Positions 20,514-33,076 of a stretch of DNA of 64,000 nt are shown piece after piece. Source of the stretch: Oopsacas minuta (Eukaryota; Porifera; Hexactinellida; Lyssacinosida; Leucopsacidae); NCBI GenBank assembly GCA_024704765.1, contig JAKMXF010000012.1, positions 1 through 64,000 of the forward strand, written 5' to 3'. The position numbers and the translations under genes were made by a program. The notes under the pieces were generated by a model. It saw nothing but the letters and a program-made list of their open reading frames with translations, was not told where the DNA came from and did no database searches. How positions within the stretch are numbered: the first letter of the stretch is position 1; each line of letters begins with the position of its first letter.

Positions 20514-20866
20514 AGTTAAACTGTTGCTTAGCAACCACCATTGGAATTCGAAATATTGTAACAATTAACAAGGTAACCGCGTTAATACAAATTGGAACTA
20601 TAAATTATATGAGTAGGGGATACGTTCTCCCCTTACCCCACCACCAATCCATCTACCAATAAGGGAACCACACACGCCCCCTAGGGCACGGTTCCAAACA
20701 ATTTTAACACATTCTGTGGACCACCAAGGCCCAAGGTGTCCACGGCGCCTGATCCACAAATGACAACTTGTGTCATAGTAACAGGATAAGGTAATAGGTA
20801 TTTCCTTGACAAATACTAAATTTATTGAATGAACCTGAAGAATATACTAATATGAATGTTTAATAC
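20514..20866. other. Gap between adenylyl cyclase and HARS
   Basis: No gene. It includes a degenerate family-D (hAT-like) fragment around 20690-20755 (ACACATTCTGTGGACCACC) and the presumed adenylyl cyclase 5' flank next to 20513. Confidence 0.45.
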
Positions 20867-23303
20867 CTAACTACACTTCTTGTTGCCTAGAAACGCCTTG
20901 ATTTCTAACACCATATCTTCATCTCTCACAAACTTATCCTCACGTGTTGATATATTGCGAATTTTCACGCCGCCATTCTTCTGCTCCTCAGTTGCAATTA
21001 TAACACCTAAAGGAATAAATTCCTTTTCACAGAATTGTATCTGAGTTAATAGTTTAGAGGATTTCTTATAGAATAATTCAGCATTAATATTTTGTTCCCA
21101 AAGCTTTGCTATGCAAGAAAGTCTCTGTTCTAAGAATCCATCTTCTCCTGACATTACTAGCACCTCTGTTTCTGTTGTTCTTATCTGGAAATAACAACAA
21201 ATACGTGTGTATATATATGTTAGTTTGTTTGTTTGTTTGTTTGTTTGTGTACTCACCTTCTCTCCTTTCATCTTTTGTTCCATTATACTAAACAATCTCT
21301 CTACACCAATACTTACCCCCACACAAGGTACAGCTCTATTCTTAACATCAAACATTCCAACTAATCCATCGTATCTCCCACCAGCAGCCACGCTGCCCAC
21401 TTCATATTTGTGTCCACCAATTAGCACAGCTTCGTATATAACACCTATATAATGGAATGTCCGTCGGTTCACATAGGATACATACAGTCCACCCGTTACA
21501 TATAGAAATACCCGCTTATATCAAAGTGTGAAATTGTACATATTTGTGAGTTGATTGTACATTTGGTGGTTAATTAAACATATATTTCCCCCCCCTTTTG
21601 GGTATAATTCGAATTGAAAGATTTTGCTAGTCAGAGGAAACCGTGAGGAAAATATTTTCGAATTTACTATCCATGGTCCATAATATCTCACCTGTATAGT
21701 AATCAAGTCCTCTAGCTAAACTCATGTCAAACGTCACAAACTGACCAATCAATAGCCTCTGACAGTATGTGTACAACAGCTGTAGTTCATTTATAGCTAT
21801 CTGTGCATTCTGATTGGTAGAGAGGAGAGGATCAGTTTGTAGTTTATTGAGCAGAGAGTTATCACCTGATAGGTTAACGTATGTGCCTATTTTATCAGCT
21901 GTTTCTTGAGGTATATGTTTTTCTTTGACAAGTTCATTCCTTGAAAATGAATTATAATACGCTTTTGAGACAAAAATGTTGATTTAACCATGGATGCTGG
22001 ATTTTGTTTATCTGCTCGGATGCTGTTGTAGGTAACCGGTTCCCATCATTTTGGACCCCCTATACAAATTCTAACACATCGACTGTAATACAAATTTTGT
22101 GATTATGTGAACCGCCAAGTGTTTCCATGATCCAGGTTGAGTACAGCTGTTTAGGTTATTTGTAAATATAGTGAATGAAATATATCCAACCATGGATAAA
22201 TATCTTAAAATAATATTAGGGACCTGTCCAGCACTTACCTAACTTCCTCCCAGCTGATTTTATCCAGTTTATCAACAGAAGAACATACAGTTCTAAAATT
22301 AGCCTCACTAACCCCACTGATACTAAAAATAGCATCGAGCAATAGTCTATGATTCACTTTAATAACAAAATCTGAAAGATTCAATTCCTTGAGTATTTCT
22401 GCTACAACTCTAATACATTCTGAATCTGGTATCATAGGATCGAATTGTCCTGCGATATCAAAGTCACACTGATAGAATTCTCTATAGCGACCCTTTTGGA
22501 TGGATGGATTGTCACGTCGGTATACTTTTGCTATGTGATAGCGCTTGATCTGTTTGATACGATTCATGGCAACGTATCTAGAGGATAGGAATGTATGATA
22601 TTATTCATTATAATAGGATCAATTGAGTTGTCTAACCTTGCAAAAGGAACCGTCAAATCATATCTAAGAGAGAGTAGCTCTCCCCCTTGGTCTTGGAGGT
22701 CATATATGAGTTTAGAGTCCTCTCCATATTTTCCTGTTAGAGTATCTTTCAACTCAAATACTGGGGTGTCAATAGTAACAGCTCCGTGACGTTTGAAACA
22801 GGAAGTGATTGTACTGAACAATTGGTCCCTGACTGCCATCTGCTGAGGGTCAAAGTCTCTAGCACCCTTGGCACACTTCAGTGAGAATTGTGGTTTATCA
22901 TCTTTATCATGTTCCTTCTTTATGAGTTGTAATTTTGCTATCTCTTTATCGATCTGTTCTTGAGAAGCTCCTAAATATGATGTTTATTTGTTTGTTTGTT
23001 TGTTTGTTTGTTTGTTTGTATACTTGTATATTTGTTTGTTTGTTTATTTGTTTATTTGTTTGTATATTTGTTTATTTGTTTGTTTGTATATTTGTTTGTT
23101 TGTATATTTGTTTATTTGTCTGTTTGTATCAACATGTGTTTGTTTATTAGTTAGTGAGTTAGATTATTTATTTATTTATTTGTTTACTAAATCAAGTATA
23201 AATAATTACTAATAAACAACCCTCTAACACCTGAAGATTTTAAAGCCCGTATGACATCTCCTTGATTACGAATAAGAGCACTCACGTCTGTATTAGTAGC
23301 CAT
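20867..23303 (-). CDS. HARS1: Histidyl-tRNA synthetase
   Basis: Six exons: 23303-23231, 22970-22637, 22577-22239, 21939-21692, 21444-21257, 21184-20867; 499 aa (human 509). It charges tRNA-His in the cytosol and possibly mitochondria. Exons 1-2 encode a WHEP-type helical hairpin ([17 protein letters not shown], then [15 protein letters not shown]), as in animal HARS. The catalytic core follows: [32 protein letters not shown], motif 2 [20 protein letters not shown], the histidine-binding [14 protein letters not shown] and GGRYDGL, and motif 3 [10 protein letters not shown]. The anticodon-binding domain fills the last exon. No separate mitochondrial presequence is evident, and one gene may serve both compartments. 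Confidence 0.96.
22981..23112. repeat. TTTG-type simple repeat in HARS intron 1
   Basis: An uninterrupted then degenerate (GTTT)n array on the plus strand (CAAA on the HARS sense strand). Similar arrays of either orientation occur in introns throughout, for example 9800-9860, 13530-13570, 13660-13687 and 29910-29940. Confidence 0.9.
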
Positions 23304-24448
23304 GTGGCACAAGTGGCTGAGGGAAGGTGTGAGATATATTAATCTTGATTGGGAATGTTGTTTATATATTAAAGGTGTATTTCTTAATAACACAAACAAG
23401 TTAAACATAAGCTAACAACCTATTTATTATTATTTATCAAAAAAGTAGTAAATAACAACAAATTCAATGTTTGTATTGTTCAATAATAAATAAAATTAGC
23501 GGGCACAGACGGTGATTTGAGATTTTTAAATAATCACATATTACATACCAGTAATCATAGCATTCTATACATGAAGTTATTCACCAACTCCCCTACGGTA
23601 TCCATGGTCCCTCGTTGTCAATCCACCTGGAATCCATGGCGAATTGAAATCAAGAATAGAAACCTTAAACTTGATATTATTAGATGTAAGCTTTTGTGAG
23701 AATTATTGATATCTCAGATAATATTGTCTTATTATTATACAGCGGGCGTTTGCATTCAAATTCCAATTCCATAATTTCGTATCTAGGAAATTCACAGAGG
23801 GAGGAGGCCACTGTCCAGAGTACTGTTAGATTGTTTCTGAGGTCTATTGGTTAAAAGGAGCCTCTCCCATAAATGAATCAAATACAGTCAGGCTTGCTTA
23901 TTATTAACCCCAGCGGACTCCAAATTTTTTGTTATAACAAACATATATTATATCATAACTAATTCTAGACATTACGGGATAAAGTCATATCGGTATTTGC
24001 AAATATTCCATCGGTTCTCTAATTCTCCCTTATTTTCTTGTAATTCCTGGGACAATCCTGGGATACCAGCTGGTAAGTATGAATGACATCGGTGCTTGTA
24101 ATATTGAGAGCTGATTACGATAATTATAAGGGCTGAATCTGTATAAACAGACGATTTGCTAAACAAACACAATTTTCATGTTTCAACGCAAGTGTTAGTT
24201 ATGCTATTACCCCCTGTATGTCTAAACACAGTCATTTCCTGTTACATCTAAGCTGAGGGGACCGGGATAACTACTCCGATATAACCGAGGGGATATTTGT
24301 TACTTTAACGGTTTGAGACCATATTTGTATAATTTCACCCTTGGATATAATCGGGTATTTCTGTATATCCGTGTTAGATATAACAGGAGTTTATTGTGCT
24401 AAATATAGAATATTATTTCAGCTGATAGCAATCACTTGCCTCGTCAAA
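23304..24448. other. Divergent intergenic region HARS / CNOT4
   Basis: About 1.1 kb between two genes transcribed away from each other. It contains a family-A fragment near 23565-23615 and a family-B element at 24235-24400. No coding region was recognised, and no TATA box close to either ATG. Confidence 0.55.
24235..24400. repeat. Family-B inverted-repeat element
   Basis: GTTACATCTAAGCTGAGGGG ... ACGGTTTGAGACCATATTTG ... GTGTTAGATATAACAGGAGT; inverted ends. Confidence 0.65.
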
Positions 24449-27400
24449 ATGTCGAAGGAGCAAATCGAAATAGATATACACGAGGTAGGTACATTTATTG
24501 ACGCATTCTGCCCCCTCTCCCTTTGGATTTGATCTCTAAACACACCCCGGAGGTGAGGTTATTAAGAGGTGTCAAATCCTGACTGGGGGGGTGTGAGAAT
24601 CTGTATAATTATTGTTGTTATTTAGTGTCCCTTGTGTATGGAACCGTTTGAATTGGATGATCTCAATTTCTATCCATGTGCCTGTGAATACCAAATATGT
24701 CGATTCTGTTGGCACAGAATAAAAACAGATGAAAGTGGATTATGTCCCGCTTGTAGACAGGTTAGTTGTGTCACTATTTTCACACTTGCGACACATTTTT
24801 GACACGTTATTCCAATAAGGAACTATGGATGAATATTCTTATTTGGTAACTATGGAATGATGATTGGAATTTGTTATTTCCAATGTTTCTTGTTATTATA
24901 TTTATCAAAGGTGTTTGTTGTTATTGTTATTTAGCCATATACAGAGAATCCAGCAGAATACACACCTCTTACACAAGAACAGTATGTTTACTGCTAATGT
25001 ATTATTGTTTATTTATTTGTTTATTTGTTTGTTTTTGATTGAATTTATTGACGAACTTGAAAGAACTAATAACTCGTAATTTATTATCTTTGTGGAACTA
25101 TCAGAATTGACGATTTATCCCTTTTATGTATACTCTTAGTCTATATACATATTATCACACCTTTCTGAGTTGTAAATTTATTGATTTATCTGGGAAAGAA
25201 TTCCCGATTGTTGTTATTATTTGTTTGTTTGTAGAATAACAAAATTGAAACAAAAGAAGAAAACAAAAAGTCACGAAAAGAAACAAAAACAAATTGAAAA
25301 TCGAAAAAATTTATCAGAAGTTAGGTAAACAAATTTGTAAACAAATTTGTGTTTATTATTCCTCTGAATAGAGTCTCATCGGGACAAGGACATTTTGACC
25401 CGATTAACCGTATTTATTTATTTGTTTGTTTGTCGTTTAGAGTTGTACAAAAGAATTTAGTATTTGTAGTCGGATTATCGAAGAGATTAGCAGAAGCAGA
25501 GGTGAGAAAATTAATCATATTATTCATACAAACAATACTATTATTGGAATACAGTTGTGTATACACACACACATTATATTTCCTCTCCTGAGGGTACATG
25601 GTAACATGTACCCTTTGGTGTGATCACTGACGACAGCAACACGGGTCCACAGGATCTCAGATTGGTCCACAAAATGTGTATATTTTCACACTTTTTGTTA
25701 CTTTTCTAGGTTTTAAAAAGACCAGAATATTTTGGTAAATTTGGTAAAATACAGAAAATTGTTATAAACACAAACACAGTATATCACGGACCTCAAGGTC
25801 CTAGTGTGAGTGCATATGTTACTTATCAGAAGACAGAGGTAAGATTTGTTAATATGTGAATTAGTCAAACCTGCTTAACAGATAGCAGCCACATTTTAAG
25901 CCCCTCCGTGGGGAGAAACCTCTCTAACGGACACTTTTGCCAATCCTTTTGACGGCTGTTATAAACAAGTTTGACTGTATTCATTATTTTAAAAGGGACC
26001 AAGGATATCCATTTATAATCGTTACATGTAGTCAACTCCAGTTATATAGAAATACTCGCTTGTATCGAAGTGTGAATTGTACATATGTGTTCCCAAACCG
26101 TCAAAGTACATATATTCCATTGCATCGGGTATATCTAAGTAATTATGACGGTTCCTTGAGCTTAGATATTACAGGAATTGACTGTGGAATTTATCACATA
26201 CAAATATTTAGGATGCTTCTAAAGCAATACAATCAGTTAACAATGCTAAAGTAGATGGCAGAATTCTCAAGTAAGTTATAATTAGGTTATTAATATAGGT
26301 AACACCATTCTGTGGTGACAGTTGTCACCAAAGGATGTACCTTCCTGGTTGATTGGGTCAGGATTCATTGTCCCGAAGTGTCCCTCATAGTCCAATCTTT
26401 TGGTTAGAGTGTCGATTATGCCAAAGAATGTAACTAGAGATAAGAGATAATATCCATGGTCCATTCAGTGATTATAGATTACTAATGTTTATCTGTGTTG
26501 TGTGCTATATCTTATTATTCATTTATTTGTTTTTTGTTTACTTATTTTAGAGTATCTTTTGGGACAACAAAATATTGTAGTAATTTCTTGAAAGGTGCTT
26601 CTTGTCCAAAAACAGTGAGTTGTTGTTGTTGTTGTTGTTGTTGTTGTTGCATGTGTATTTATGTTTTAAGCTGTTTAGAATATATCCAATTTTAATCTCA
26701 CTTATAAACACACAATAAATATATGAACAAACAAACAAACAAATTAGAAAGTTTGTAACACCTGTTCAGGATTTTCTGATACAACATAGATAATTCCCTT
26801 CAAAGAAATACAAACACCTTTTGGCTTTATAAATTCACCTTTCAACAAACCATGACTCCCAAAGGTGTGAACAATCTCGCCATCTTGTGTGAATATTTTA
26901 ACATTATCATGTTTTCTATTGCTAATAATAATATTCCCGGTATGATCCAAACAGAAGAAATCCGCGTTAAATATCATACATTCCTTTTCATCACCTTGGG
27001 AAATAATCGATTTGGTAAATTTCCCTTCTCTCGACATAAAATGTATACAATTTGAACTATGATCCAGAACTAACACTTCATCTGTCGTGAATTTTATATC
27101 TTTTGGCAGTTTCAATTTGTCTTTCCCTAAACATATTTTGAATTTTAACTCTTCTGTGAATACTGTTATTCTATTGTTTAAAATATCGGCGACATATATG
27201 TCTCCATTTGTGTCAATTGCTAGTCCTCCTGGCCACTTAATTCTACCCTCCTCAATGCCAAAACCTCCGACTCTACCTACCATCTCATGTTTGTATTTAC
27301 AAAACTTGATAACAAAACAATGCCAAATATCGGTAACATACACAAACTCATCCGTTACAGCTATACCCCAGGGTCTTACCAACACCCCAACACCAATTTC

Positions 27401-28409
27401 TGTCACAAATTGACCCTTCAGTGTCAGGACTTGTACCCTTCTGTTCCTGTGGTCACAGACATAAATATTTATCTTCTTTTCATCCAAAGCAATCCCTAAA
27501 GCTGTTTCAAATTGTCCCTGTTTCACACCTCTTGGACATACAGTTAAAATTGGCGCCTTTTTAGATACATAATCTATTTCTTTGGCGCCTAAATCCAGAC
27601 GCGCCATTGTATCTTCAACTTTGTATAATTTCCTTCTGACCGCCATATTAATTAGAATTACACCAAGAAATACAATTGGTCAATTATATAGAGATTTTGT
27701 TGCTAATTTTAGATACGTTTCTATGGCAACGAGCGCCTACTTTAAAAATATGCATATTTTATTTCAATTAATTGTTTACGTCATATTTGTCAACAACAAC
27801 AAAAATTAATTTTGTTTATATTATAGGATTGTATGTATTTACATGAATTGGGTGAAGATGAAGCTAGTTTCACAAAAGAAGATATGGCACAGGGGTAAGC
27901 CACTTATACCGACACGATTAATCATATTTTCACACCTTTTATTTACTTATTTGTTTAGTAAACATCAGTTATACGAAACAGCAACTTTATCACAAGCAGT
28001 TGTTATTAGGGAAGTTGTTTACAAGGAACCTCCTGTCAGAAGGTTGTTTGTTTATTTGTTTGTTTATTTGTTTATTTGTTTATTTATATATTTGTATTCT
28101 TTAGAACAACACCTACACAACCTCCCAAACTCAAAGAACCACCAAAAGTACTAACTGCACACATACTGACATAATTAGATTATCATTTGTTTACTTGTTT
28201 AGATTACTACACCACCAATATCACAATCAGCTCTACCACCATCTGCCTCTTGGTGAGTATCCTTTGTTCTGTCCTATTGGCCAATAAACTATATTTGTGT
28301 ATTTACACGTATTTATCATATGATTAATCATATTATCACACCTTTTGGAACTATTTCTAAATTCTCCTAGAGATTTGCTTCAGGGGTAAACAGGGACGTA
28401 TAATTCGAA

Positions 28410-28440
<31 letters not shown>

Positions 28441-31400
28441 TTTATTTACTATATCATCAGGGCTTCAAAGACTACACCATCTAAAGACACAAATTCCCCG
28501 CCTAAATTATCCACATACCTTCCTCCCTCTACCCAGCAACCAAAAGGTCCTCTTGTACTTCTCGCTATAGATAACGAATCATCAAATGATACTAAAAATA
28601 GGTAAATATTATTAATACGAATTAACTCCCTCATGAGGCTAATTCTTAATATTATCTTGGTTCCAGGGGTGCTACTGAAGTTCCTGTAGGGACCTGGAAT
28701 AATTTTAGGGCGGTCTCTTGACTTATTGGAACTAATTTGGTTCCAGTTTGCAGACACCTTGGAGAACACCCTTGTGGGTAGCAATACATGTTCTTATAGC
28801 CGGTATAAATATACAGGAATATGAGAACCGGTATCCAGAGGATGGTGCTTATATCTGGTATACACTGTGCTACATACTCCATATAAGGAGTACACACTGT
28901 TGTACCCATTTAACAAGACAGGTGACGAATATGCGACCTCATAATTTGATATATCATCAACGGTCAGTTGGTGGTACATGTATTATAATCATCAGTCATA
29001 ACCACATAGTGTAATAACACTATAGCTACTGATTGAATGTAATGTACGATATGGGTTGTTTAGAAATACAAATAAACCGCGCTGGGGGTGATTATTCATA
29101 TTTTAACACCCTTGGACGAGGGACATGTGTATAATCACATGCTACACGCCATGAATATATTCACCAACTCCCATAGCGTGCTTCTATGACGTGTTATGTC
29201 CCAGTTTCCATGGTTACCTCGTTGGTATTAGGCAATCATTGGAGAGGCTACATTTCATGATATATTATTCCTCATTTTTGTTTTTATTATTATTATTATT
29301 ATTTCTAGACAATTGACACCTGACAGAGCCAGACTATCGAACTCAAGTCCTCTGAGAGACGAATCACCCAATCATCAGTCGCCTAACAGTTCTTATTCTG
29401 AACCTCAGGGTGTAAGTCCAACGAGGAGAAATGGAGAGGGAGATCTTGGTAAATATATTATTGTTGATTTTGTTATAATGTAACAGCCACAAACGGGGTA
29501 ACACTTTTTGTTGTTATTTGTTTATTCTGTTTAGACACTTTATCACCTATTACACCAACACATGAGTCAATAACTCCCTCACCTGATAGCACTCCTTTAT
29601 CACAACAATCTAATCAATCGTCTGAAGTAAACAACAACAAAACAAACACAAATAATGACATCAACGATATGTTTACAGAGGCTAGTAGCCTAGCAACGAT
29701 TCAAGCTGAAAGGAATGTGTATCCTATTCGTTCATTTTCAACATTTGGTTCGTCTCCTGCTCTAGAATTAGGAATGTAAGTAAACAAATATTTATTTATT
29801 GTTGATTATTTGTTTACTTATTTATTTTGTTTGTAGATTGGGTTCAGCTTGGGGCAATTCAGATCCAAATGATAAATCGTTTACTACCTCACAAACACCT
29901 CTCACTGCTGGTTTGTTTGTTTGTTTGTTTGTTTGTTTGTTGCTTCTCTTGGTTGGTGATTGGTTTGTATACTTGTGTATTAGTTTGTTTACTTGTTTAC
30001 TTTCCTATTTAGACATAAAATGGGAGTACCTACACAGTGATGTCCCCCTTGCCTCAGATTCACAGATACCTCTGCACAGATCCAACCAATCAAATTTAAG
30101 TACACATGACCCTACATTAGGATTAGACCTGTCAACTGGCCAATCAACTGTCAGTGTAGAAGATGAATCAATAAAAGGTGTGAAAATATGATCAATCATG
30201 AGCTTTAGAGAATATTTATGTAATAATTATAGGCATAACATCAACAGCTGTAGATCACAATACATCTAGTATGCTAATGTCAAGGAGAGCTAGTCTTGGT
30301 AACATACAAGTAGACACAAGTATTGTATCATATCGACAGGAACCAATTACACATTCATTACAGAGTAAGTAACAAATTGTACTAAGGAGTGGTCCACAAC
30401 CTGGGACACATGGTCCCCTTGGTGGGCCACAGAGGAGAGCAGGATCCACAAAAATCTGTTAAAATTGGTATAGGACAGCTGTTCCCAACCATTACATCCA
30501 TAAACCCTCTATATCTATTTTAACACATTCTGTGAACACTTGCTGTCGTCTGTGAGGGTCAATGAAGCACAGTTTGACAATATTCTTACATATAACCCCA
30601 TCTACTCATTGCTTGCCACCTGCCTGATCCTAACAACCACATACCGACATAGTTATTTATATATTAATGTCTCTTAGATTTAGGAATATCAGACACTCCC
30701 AATAGAATACGATCCGCTACTAATGTGTCTCCAGATATACATATATTCCAAGAACACCCTCACCCTAACAACCTCAATAATGCTCTGGTATGTATCTTAT
30801 TATTACGCGCAAAAAGTCCAGAAAATAGACCAATGGAATGGATAACCATATTGGCACACTAGTAAGAAGTGTGTTTGTATGTTTATTGGTGTTTGTTCTA
30901 GGACAGGAGAACATCTGTTGACAGTTCCGTCAAGCCCAATCGGGCACAATTTGATACAATGGGTGAGTAGTAAATAACATTCTTAATTCGTTGTTTATGA
31001 GGTGACAATTCTCTTCAAAACAACAACAAATTGATGTCATACGTGCAAACATTTCTGGGGAGAAATTGGATATTTTTGGTATCTCCACACCAAGGTGTTA
31101 GTAGATATGATAATATATTCTATTTTTAGACATGTATCGTCCAATGTATGCATTAACTCATCCAAGTCACAATATGAACTCACAACCATATATCAATCCT
31201 TCTAACCACCAACAGATAGTCACACCTAATTCCAACCAATTCCCGTCTCCTAGCAACGGAAGACATGGAATGGAATTACATAATAGGAACTATGATATGT
31301 TGGTATGTAAATAGTTGTTTTTGTTCTTGTTATTATTTATCATATGTGAATTTAGACTAATTCAAACTTCACACCTTTAATACAGCCACATGTACATATG

Positions 31401-32315
31401 AATGACTGGTATAAACTTCCACATGACACCTGGCAGAATAGTGGCATGCCTCAATCAAGCGCCACACAACACAACAGGGGAGACAGAGAAGAAATTTTCA
31501 AAGCTCCTGGTATCGAGAAGCAGGGACTGTTAGGGGGAGGGACCCATTGGAGTAGTGTCCCATCTTTATCAGGTTTAGGATATTGTTGTGAATATAATGG
31601 TCCCGATTATTAATTATTAACCATGGATGATGTTGTTCTTGTTATTTCAATCGACCCCTTATTCCCTTAAATATATTCTGTGTTTATTATTGTTTACTTG
31701 TTTAGAACCAGAACTAACACCTCCGCCTGGATTTGGAAACACAACAAGTAAACAAACAAACAAACAAATGTCTATTTTGTATATTTATTTGTTATTTGTT
31801 ATTTAGACCAATTATACTCAAACAGACCTATGGCTCAATTTCCCATAGAAACACCTAAACAACAAATCAGTCCATTTCCACATTCCTCTCCTGACCAATT
31901 GTATCCAAGACCAAACAGTTATCCAACTTCAACACCTATGGATCAGCCATACCCTTACTCACATTCCAACCCCTACAACATGTTGCCAAGAGAACAGTCT
32001 TATCCTATCGGTCAATTCATGGATTGTGAACAGCCTTTAATTTATCAACCCACTACGAACAATTCAGATATTATCGACCCTTATGAACAGACCCCAGCTA
32101 CAGATTTTGACCTTATTTACTCAAATCAAGTAAAAAACAAACCAATATTCCAACAAAAAATACCAAATTCCTCAATTGGTTGCCACCCTCGGGGTCAGTT
32201 TATCCGAAAACAAATAAATTCAATTCACAACGATCCGAATGTGAGCACTGAAAAACAGTTCTCAGATTTGAATGATATTTCACATCAAAACACAAGATAT
32301 TTGTCAGATTATTAA
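24449..32315 (+). CDS. CNOT4: CCR4-NOT subunit 4, RING E3 ubiquitin ligase
   Basis: 24 exons, 946 aa: 24449-24484, 24626-24760, 24935-24981, 25235-25324, 25441-25501, 25710-25838, 26212-26270, 26551-26614, 27827-27894, 27959-28042, 28105-28147, 28203-28252, 28461-28601, 29309-29448, 29535-29775, 29837-29910, 30013-30177, 30233-30364, 30678-30787, 30902-30962, 31130-31302, 31386-31572, 31706-31747, 31807-32315. The C4C4 RING at residues 13-57 (CPLCMEPFELDDLNFYPCAC ... QICRFCWHRI ... LCPACRQ) is diagnostic. It is followed by a basic coiled coil, an RRM (QKNLVFVVGLSKRL ... KRPEYFGKFGKIQKIVI ... PSVSAYVTY) and a CCCH finger (TTKYCSNFL ... DCMYLHELGDEASFTKED). The long Ser/Pro/Asn-rich tail is disordered and contains PPPGFG. 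It acts in translational quality control and mRNA decay. Some tail exon joins are less certain. Confidence 0.93.
26030..26185. repeat. Family-B inverted-repeat element in CNOT4 intron 6
   Basis: GTCAACTCCAGTTATATAGA, TCGAAGTGTGAATTGTACAT, GTTCCCAAACCGTCAAAGTA, GACGGTTCCTTGAGCTTAGA, TATTACAGGAATTGACTG. The left and right ends are inverted. It lies just upstream of the exon 7 acceptor at 26212. Confidence 0.65.
26744..27646 (-). CDS. Divergent NHL-repeat propeller protein, no coiled coil
   Basis: Intronless, 300 aa, antisense inside intron 8 (26615-27826) of CNOT4. Six NHL-type blades follow one another (FETALGIALDEKKINIYVCD, VRPWGIAVTDEFVYVTD, KWPGGLAIDTNGDIYVADIL, KLPKDIKFTTDEVLVLD, CLDHTGNIIISN, IKPKGVCISLKGIIYVVS). 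The phrases LGKDKLKLPKDI and IFTQDGEIVHTFG tie it to the copy A-D family, but it lacks the helical N-terminal region and the shared promoter. The start MAVRRKLYK is the first ATG of the frame. It is probably an older family member; role unknown. Confidence 0.8.
   Translation of the reverse strand: MAVRRKLYKVEDTMARLDLGAKEIDYVSKKAPILTVCPRGVKQGQFETALGIALDEKKINIYVCDHRNRRVQVLTLKGQFVTEIGVGVLVRPWGIAVTDEFVYVTDIWHCFVIKFCKYKHEMVGRVGGFGIEEGRIKWPGGLAIDTNGDIYVADILNNRITVFTEELKFKICLGKDKLKLPKDIKFTTDEVLVLDHSSNCIHFMSREGKFTKSIISQGDEKECMIFNADFFCLDHTGNIIISNRKHDNVKIFTQDGEIVHTFGSHGLLKGEFIKPKGVCISLKGIIYVVSENPEQVLQTF
28410..28440. repeat. (ATT)n microsatellite
   Basis: About ten ATT units in CNOT4 intron 12. Similar trinucleotide runs: (GTT)n at 26620-26649, (AAT)n at 10347-10366, (ATT)n near 43476-43494, (AAC)n at 55338-55354. 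Confidence 0.9.
28770..28860. repeat. Family-C element in CNOT4 intron 13
   Basis: GCAATACATGTTCTTATAGC and CGGTATAAATATACAGGAAT, then GAGAACCGGTATCC. Its CCGGT arms are inverted as at 6121-6176. Confidence 0.5.
29085..29245 (+). repeat. Family-A element in CNOT4 intron 13
   Basis: GGGTGATTATTCATATTTTA, CACCCTTGGACGAGGGACAT, CCATAGCGTGCTTCTATGAC, GTGTTATGTCCCAGTTTCCA, TGGTTACCTCGTTGGTATTA. Confidence 0.75.
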
Positions 32316-33076
32316 TAATGGTGTTACTATGGAAACCAATGGAATGTGTGGAATGTGGATATAATAGTATCCTTGTTTCAGATTTTTATGTTTAACTACA
32401 ACTATAAATATATGCTGCATTTTAAATAATATTTTGTGAGCAAAAATATATCTAATCATTTATATCAAATATTTTCTTGGATTATAGAGTTTTCATAAAA
32501 TGGACCATGGATGTTTGTTAAAATCTACTGTTTTTTTGGTGTGGAAAATGGTTGGCATTTCGCGGAATATTTTCGTTGTTGGGTTCATTTCTGGTTGGGT
32601 CACTTTGGGCGGGAAATCTCAGACCAAGGGTTCATCCAGAGATTCCTGCGCCTAGACAAACCCCTTCTCTACCAAGTATCCATGGTTCAAATAGTTCATA
32701 TGACATGTAAATATTTATAATTATATTTCACATTACCATATATAGCATGTTCTATACATTCCTGTATCGGGATTGGTAGCTAAGGAAATTGAAGTTAATA
32801 ATAAGTTTGTATAGGTTAGTTTCTAATTATAGATTATATTACATTCCTTTCTACTAATCCGATACTATGTTTTTCTCTAGGTTAAATGTAACATTCCTCC
32901 GTAAGTCCTTAGTTACAATATTGGCAATTTGGTATTTACAAATTTTCTTTTCTTTTTCCGCAAAATCAAGTTTCCCCGCGTGAAATTCCATCATGTATGC
33001 ATACCAAAGCCCCCAGGCGTAACCATGGAAACCTCTAATGTATTTGTTTAACTTTTCTGTAAATAAAGGCTAGTTG
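32316..33076. other. Gap between CNOT4 and PNN
   Basis: AT-rich 3' flank of CNOT4 and 5' flank of PNN. One short GC-richer block near 32540-32690 (phrases GGTTGGCATTTC, AGAGATTCCTGCGCC) shows no convincing frame. No repeat family was recognised apart from CCATGG arms near 32500 and 32680. Confidence 0.45.

Noticed and set aside
22935-23212. Cys/Phe/Val/Leu-rich open frames of 70-75 codons
   Set aside because: Produced by the GTTT simple repeat in HARS intron 1. The same artefact occurs at 46803-47027, 29827-30012 and 13636-13854.
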